Shown: positions 6,339 to 8,986 of the stretch, piece after piece
How positions within the stretch are numbered: the stretch's first letter is position 1
Layout of the letters: each line of letters starts with the position of its first letter
Origin: Gammaproteobacteria bacterium
GTDB taxonomy: Bacteria; Pseudomonadota; Gammaproteobacteria; Pseudomonadales; Pseudohongiellaceae
Direction of reading: 5' to 3'
Assembly: GCA_947377625.1 (NCBI GenBank)
Contig: CANCGR010000068.1
Span: forward strand, 1-8,986
DNA: 8,986 bases
Program-made: the position numbers and the translations under genes
Notes under the pieces: generated by a model
The model's database searches: none
What the model was told of the DNA's origin: nothing
What the model saw: the letters and a program-made list of their open reading frames with translations, nothing else

Positions 6339-8986
6339 ATGAGAAAGCCTGGCAGACGTTTTTTTCGCGCCAAGTTGGACGGCCTGAAAAACTACCCCAT
6401 TCGCACCAAACTCGTGTTCATCTCTCTGGTGGTCGCTACTTTCACCTTGCTGCTGGCCACGATGGCGTTCACGGTTTACCAGATCAACAGTTACCGCAGC
6501 AGCTTGCTGCAGAACGTAGTGTCGGTGGCCAAGGTCATTGCGTTCAACACCAGTGGCGCCATTGATGCCGACAATCTCTCGCCGGTAAAGGCGATGTTTG
6601 CCGACCTTGATCATTTCAAGGACATCGATGCCATGGCGATTGTGGATGGCGGCGGCAAGATATTCGCTGCCAACGGCGCCTATACCAGCATGCTGCAAGA
6701 GATGCCCACTTCACGGCGCACAGTGTTCGATCAGCGTGGCAAGCTGGACTATGCCTATGCCTATCTTGATTTGTCTTTGCAAGTTTTCGTGCCGGTGCAC
6801 AGCGGTGATGAGCAGCTTGGTACTGTGGTCATTCGTTCGAGTCTGTCGGGTCTGCAGCAGCAAATCCGCAATTTCATTTTCATCGTGCTGGCGGTGTTGG
6901 TGGTGTCGATCTTCGTCAGCTTCGGGCTGATTTCGCTGCTGCAGCATATCATTTCCGACCCGATCAACGAGTTCAAACGCGCGGTGGATCAGGTTCGGCT
7001 GTTCAAGAATTTCAATGTGAAGGTGCCGATCACCACGCTCGATGAGTTGGGCCAATTGATCGCCGGCTTCAACGACATGCTCAGCGAAATCAAGTTGCGT
7101 GATGACCATCTGGAGAAATACCGCTCGTCACTGGAAAAGACCGTGCAGATCAGAACGCTCGACATCCAGAACGCCAACAAGGCACTGGAGCGGGCGCTGC
7201 GCAACAGCACGCAGGAAAAGGAGCGCGCCGAACAGGCCAGCAAGGCCAAGAGCGAATTCCTCGCGATGATGAGCCATGAAATCCGCACGCCGATGAACGG
7301 CATTCTGGGCATGACAGAATTGTTGTCGGGCACCGGCCTCAACGAAGAGCAGCGCTACTATGTGCGCACCGCGCAGGAATCCGGCGAAGTGCTGCTCAGC
7401 CTGATCAATGACGTGCTGGATTACTCGCGGCTGGAAGCCGGCAAGATGTCGATTCACAACATTGAATTTGATTTCGTCGATCTGGTAGCCAGAACCTGCG
7501 GCCTGTTCACCAACCAGATCCGTTCACGCGGTTTGCGGTTGTTACTGCATCCGAAATTGGCCACGCTCGACCATCTGGTGGTTGGCGATGCCGACAAGAT
7601 CAGGCAGGTGTTGATTAACCTGCTCAGCAATGCCGTAAAGTTTACTGACAAGGGGCAGATAGCGGTGACGGTGGAACCGTTGCCAGCGGCCAGCTTTGAC
7701 ATCAGCAACACACTGGCACTGCTGGTGCGGGTGGAAGATACCGGCATCGGCATCGAAGCCGACAAGCTTGGCTCCATCTTTGACATCTTCACGCAGGAAG
7801 ACAGCTCCACCACGCGCGAGCGCGGCGGTTCGGGGCTCGGGCTTAGCATCAGCAAGCGCATGGTGGAAATGCTGGGCGGTGAAATCAGCGTGCAGAGTCA
7901 CAAAAATGTCGGTTCGGTTTTCAGTTTCACCTTGCACCTGGAAATGGGGCGCAAGCTTTCTGCGGTGTGCGATGAGCTGCCCAGTTTGCATAGCCGTGAG
8001 CAGCTGCTGGTGGTGGCCGACAACGATGGCAGGGACCTGCTCAATTGCTGGTTTGCGCCGCTGGGTGCACATGTACAGCTTTACCAAACTCATCACAGCG
8101 TGGAAGACAATGCGGCTACCTTCAGGCAGGAAGTGGCTGCGCCGCACTTGCTGGTGTTGTGCTGCCAGATTCCGCTCGCGGCGCAGCGTGAATTGGTCAG
8201 TCGTTTGCGGCAGTACTTCCGCAAGCCGGAGCTGCCCGTGGTCTGCATTCTGGACGACTATGAACTGATGCTCAGCGAAAAAGATCGCATGGCCTTCAGT
8301 GCCTTTATGAGTTATCCGGTGCAGCGGCAGGAGCTGTATGGCGCCTGCATTGCCTTGCTGGCCGGCAAATCGGCCACTGAAATTGCGCCGCCGGCCATGC
8401 AGGCGGTTGGTGAAGCGCTCGGCCTTAACGTGTTGCTGGCCGAAGACAATCGTGTAAACCAGCAAGTGGCGGAGGTGATGATCACCAAGGCAGGCTGTCG
8501 CGTCGTTACCGTGAGCAACGGCAAACTGGCACTTGAGTGCTGCATGGATGTGGCCTTTGATCTGGTGTTCATGGATTGTCACATGCCGGTGATGGACGGT
8601 TATGAAAGCACGCAATTGATTCGCCGCCATGAACGTGAAAGCGGGCGCGCGGCAGTGCCGATCGTGGCGCTCACCGCCAATGTGGTGGCTGCCGAGCGGG
8701 AGCGGGCGCTGAGCATCGGCATGGACGACTATCTCACCAAGCCTTTCAAGTTTGAGCAGATTTATGCGGTGTTGGCGCGTTATCGCGGGCAGTCCGGCGC
8801 CATGCGACAACAGCGGCGACTGGAACTGCCGGCAGGGTCGCCGCAGGCAGCACCGGAAAATGCCGCGCAGATTCTGGATGAAGAAGTGTTGCGCGAACTG
8901 ATCCAGATAGGCGGTGAGGGCGCTGATTCAGTATTGGGCAGGATCGTGCAATTGTTTTTGCAGGACTCACCGCAGCTGCTGACGGA
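6339..8986 (+). CDS. BarA-like hybrid sensor histidine kinase (partial, C-terminus beyond right edge)
   Basis: Membrane-bound hybrid kinase; 882 codons are in the window and the frame stays open to the edge. Read directly from the plus strand, with GAGG 6 bases before the ATG. Order: basic N-terminus, TM1 (about 25-46), periplasmic sensor about 47-175 resembling CHASE8 (VIAFNTSGAI, then AIVDGGGKIFAANG), TM2 (about 179-203), HAMP (about 204-256), coiled coil (about 256-300). HisKA follows with HEIRTPMNGILGM (His313). The HATPase has N431 in LLSNAVKFT, VEDTGIGI, and GSGLGLSISK starting at G497. A receiver-like domain (about 555-675) is degenerate: Ala560 replaces an acidic-pocket Asp, Cys608 the phosphoacceptor Asp, and Tyr the Lys of the KP motif. 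A second receiver (about 698-815) is intact: E702/D703, Asp746 in VFMDCHMPVMDG, Lys801 in LTKPF. From about 850, ILDEEVLRELIQIGG begins an apparent HPt domain whose His lies off the edge. The expected relay is His313, Asp746, HPt His, then an unseen response regulator. The ligand is unknown. Confidence 0.93.
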   Translation, partial: MRKPGRRFFRAKLDGLKNYPIRTKLVFISLVVATFTLLLATMAFTVYQINSYRSSLLQNVVSVAKVIAFNTSGAIDADNLSPVKAMFADLDHFKDIDAMAIVDGGGKIFAANGAYTSMLQEMPTSRRTVFDQRGKLDYAYAYLDLSLQVFVPVHSGDEQLGTVVIRSSLSGLQQQIRNFIFIVLAVLVVSIFVSFGLISLLQHIISDPINEFKRAVDQVRLFKNFNVKVPITTLDELGQLIAGFNDMLSEIKLRDDHLEKYRSSLEKTVQIRTLDIQNANKALERALRNSTQEKERAEQASKAKSEFLAMMSHEIRTPMNGILGMTELLSGTGLNEEQRYYVRTAQESGEVLLSLINDVLDYSRLEAGKMSIHNIEFDFVDLVARTCGLFTNQIRSRGLRLLLHPKLATLDHLVVGDADKIRQVLINLLSNAVKFTDKGQIAVTVEPLPAASFDISNTLALLVRVEDTGIGIEADKLGSIFDIFTQEDSSTTRERGGSGLGLSISKRMVEMLGGEISVQSHKNVGSVFSFTLHLEMGRKLSAVCDELPSLHSREQLLVVADNDGRDLLNCWFAPLGAHVQLYQTHHSVEDNAATFRQEVAAPHLLVLCCQIPLAAQRELVSRLRQYFRKPELPVVCILDDYELMLSEKDRMAFSAFMSYPVQRQELYGACIALLAGKSATEIAPPAMQAVGEALGLNVLLAEDNRVNQQVAEVMITKAGCRVVTVSNGKLALECCMDVAFDLVFMDCHMPVMDGYESTQLIRRHERESGRAAVPIVALTANVVAAERERALSIGMDDYLTKPFKFEQIYAVLARYRGQSGAMRQQRRLELPAGSPQAAPENAAQILDEEVLRELIQIGGEGADSVLGRIVQLFLQDSPQLLT

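Noticed and set aside
7542..8810. Minus-strand open frame of 422 codons opposite the kinase gene
   Set aside because: It is the complement of a clearly coding hybrid kinase, is His/Gln-rich as expected from antisense GC-rich codons, and shows no recognisable domain.

Overview
The window is a chromosomal stretch from a moderately GC-rich Gram-negative bacterium, most likely a gammaproteobacterium. It carries a proteobacterial class GN sortase next to its VIT/VWA target protein, a pair typical of aquatic Proteobacteria. It also has a Tat-exported sulfite-oxidase-family molybdoenzyme, a periplasmic PQQ-type sugar dehydrogenase and a BarA-like hybrid sensor kinase. I cannot assign a genus. There are no tRNA or rRNA genes, insertion sequences, integrases or CRISPR arrays. 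No gap between genes exceeds about 165 bases.

Left half (1-4201), all on the minus strand. In transcription order it holds a sulfite-oxidase-family molybdopterin enzyme (4201-2972), a 67-residue small protein of unknown function (2904-2701), a VIT + VWA surface protein with a C-terminal sorting signal (2572-404), and the N-terminal 137 codons of a class GN sortase (411 to the left edge). The last two genes overlap by 8 bases. They form a dedicated enzyme-substrate module in which the sortase is expected to process the tail of the VIT/VWA protein. Whether the two upstream genes share its transcript is unclear.

Centre (4202-4364). This is a divergent promoter region of 163 bases, with a repeated CTTGGCAG element, a short palindrome and a tandem duplication of the ribosome-binding-site segment.

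Right half (4365-8986), all on the plus strand. A periplasmic PQQ-dependent sugar dehydrogenase-like protein comes first, with a likely substitution at the catalytic-histidine position. It is joined by a TAGTG stop/start overlap to a VanX/DdpX-type D-Ala-D-Ala dipeptidase. After 52 bases containing a perfect 7-bp hairpin comes a large hybrid histidine kinase, cut by the right edge. Its order is TM, CHASE8-like periplasmic sensor, TM, HAMP, HisKA, HATPase, degenerate receiver, intact receiver, start of HPt.

The genes look like ordinary chromosomal content rather than a mobile island. The points most worth following up are the atypical sorting signal of the sortase substrate, the small uncharacterised protein beside the module, the altered active-site positions in the sugar dehydrogenase homologue and the pseudo-receiver in the kinase. 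I found no clear evidence of an entirely new system.
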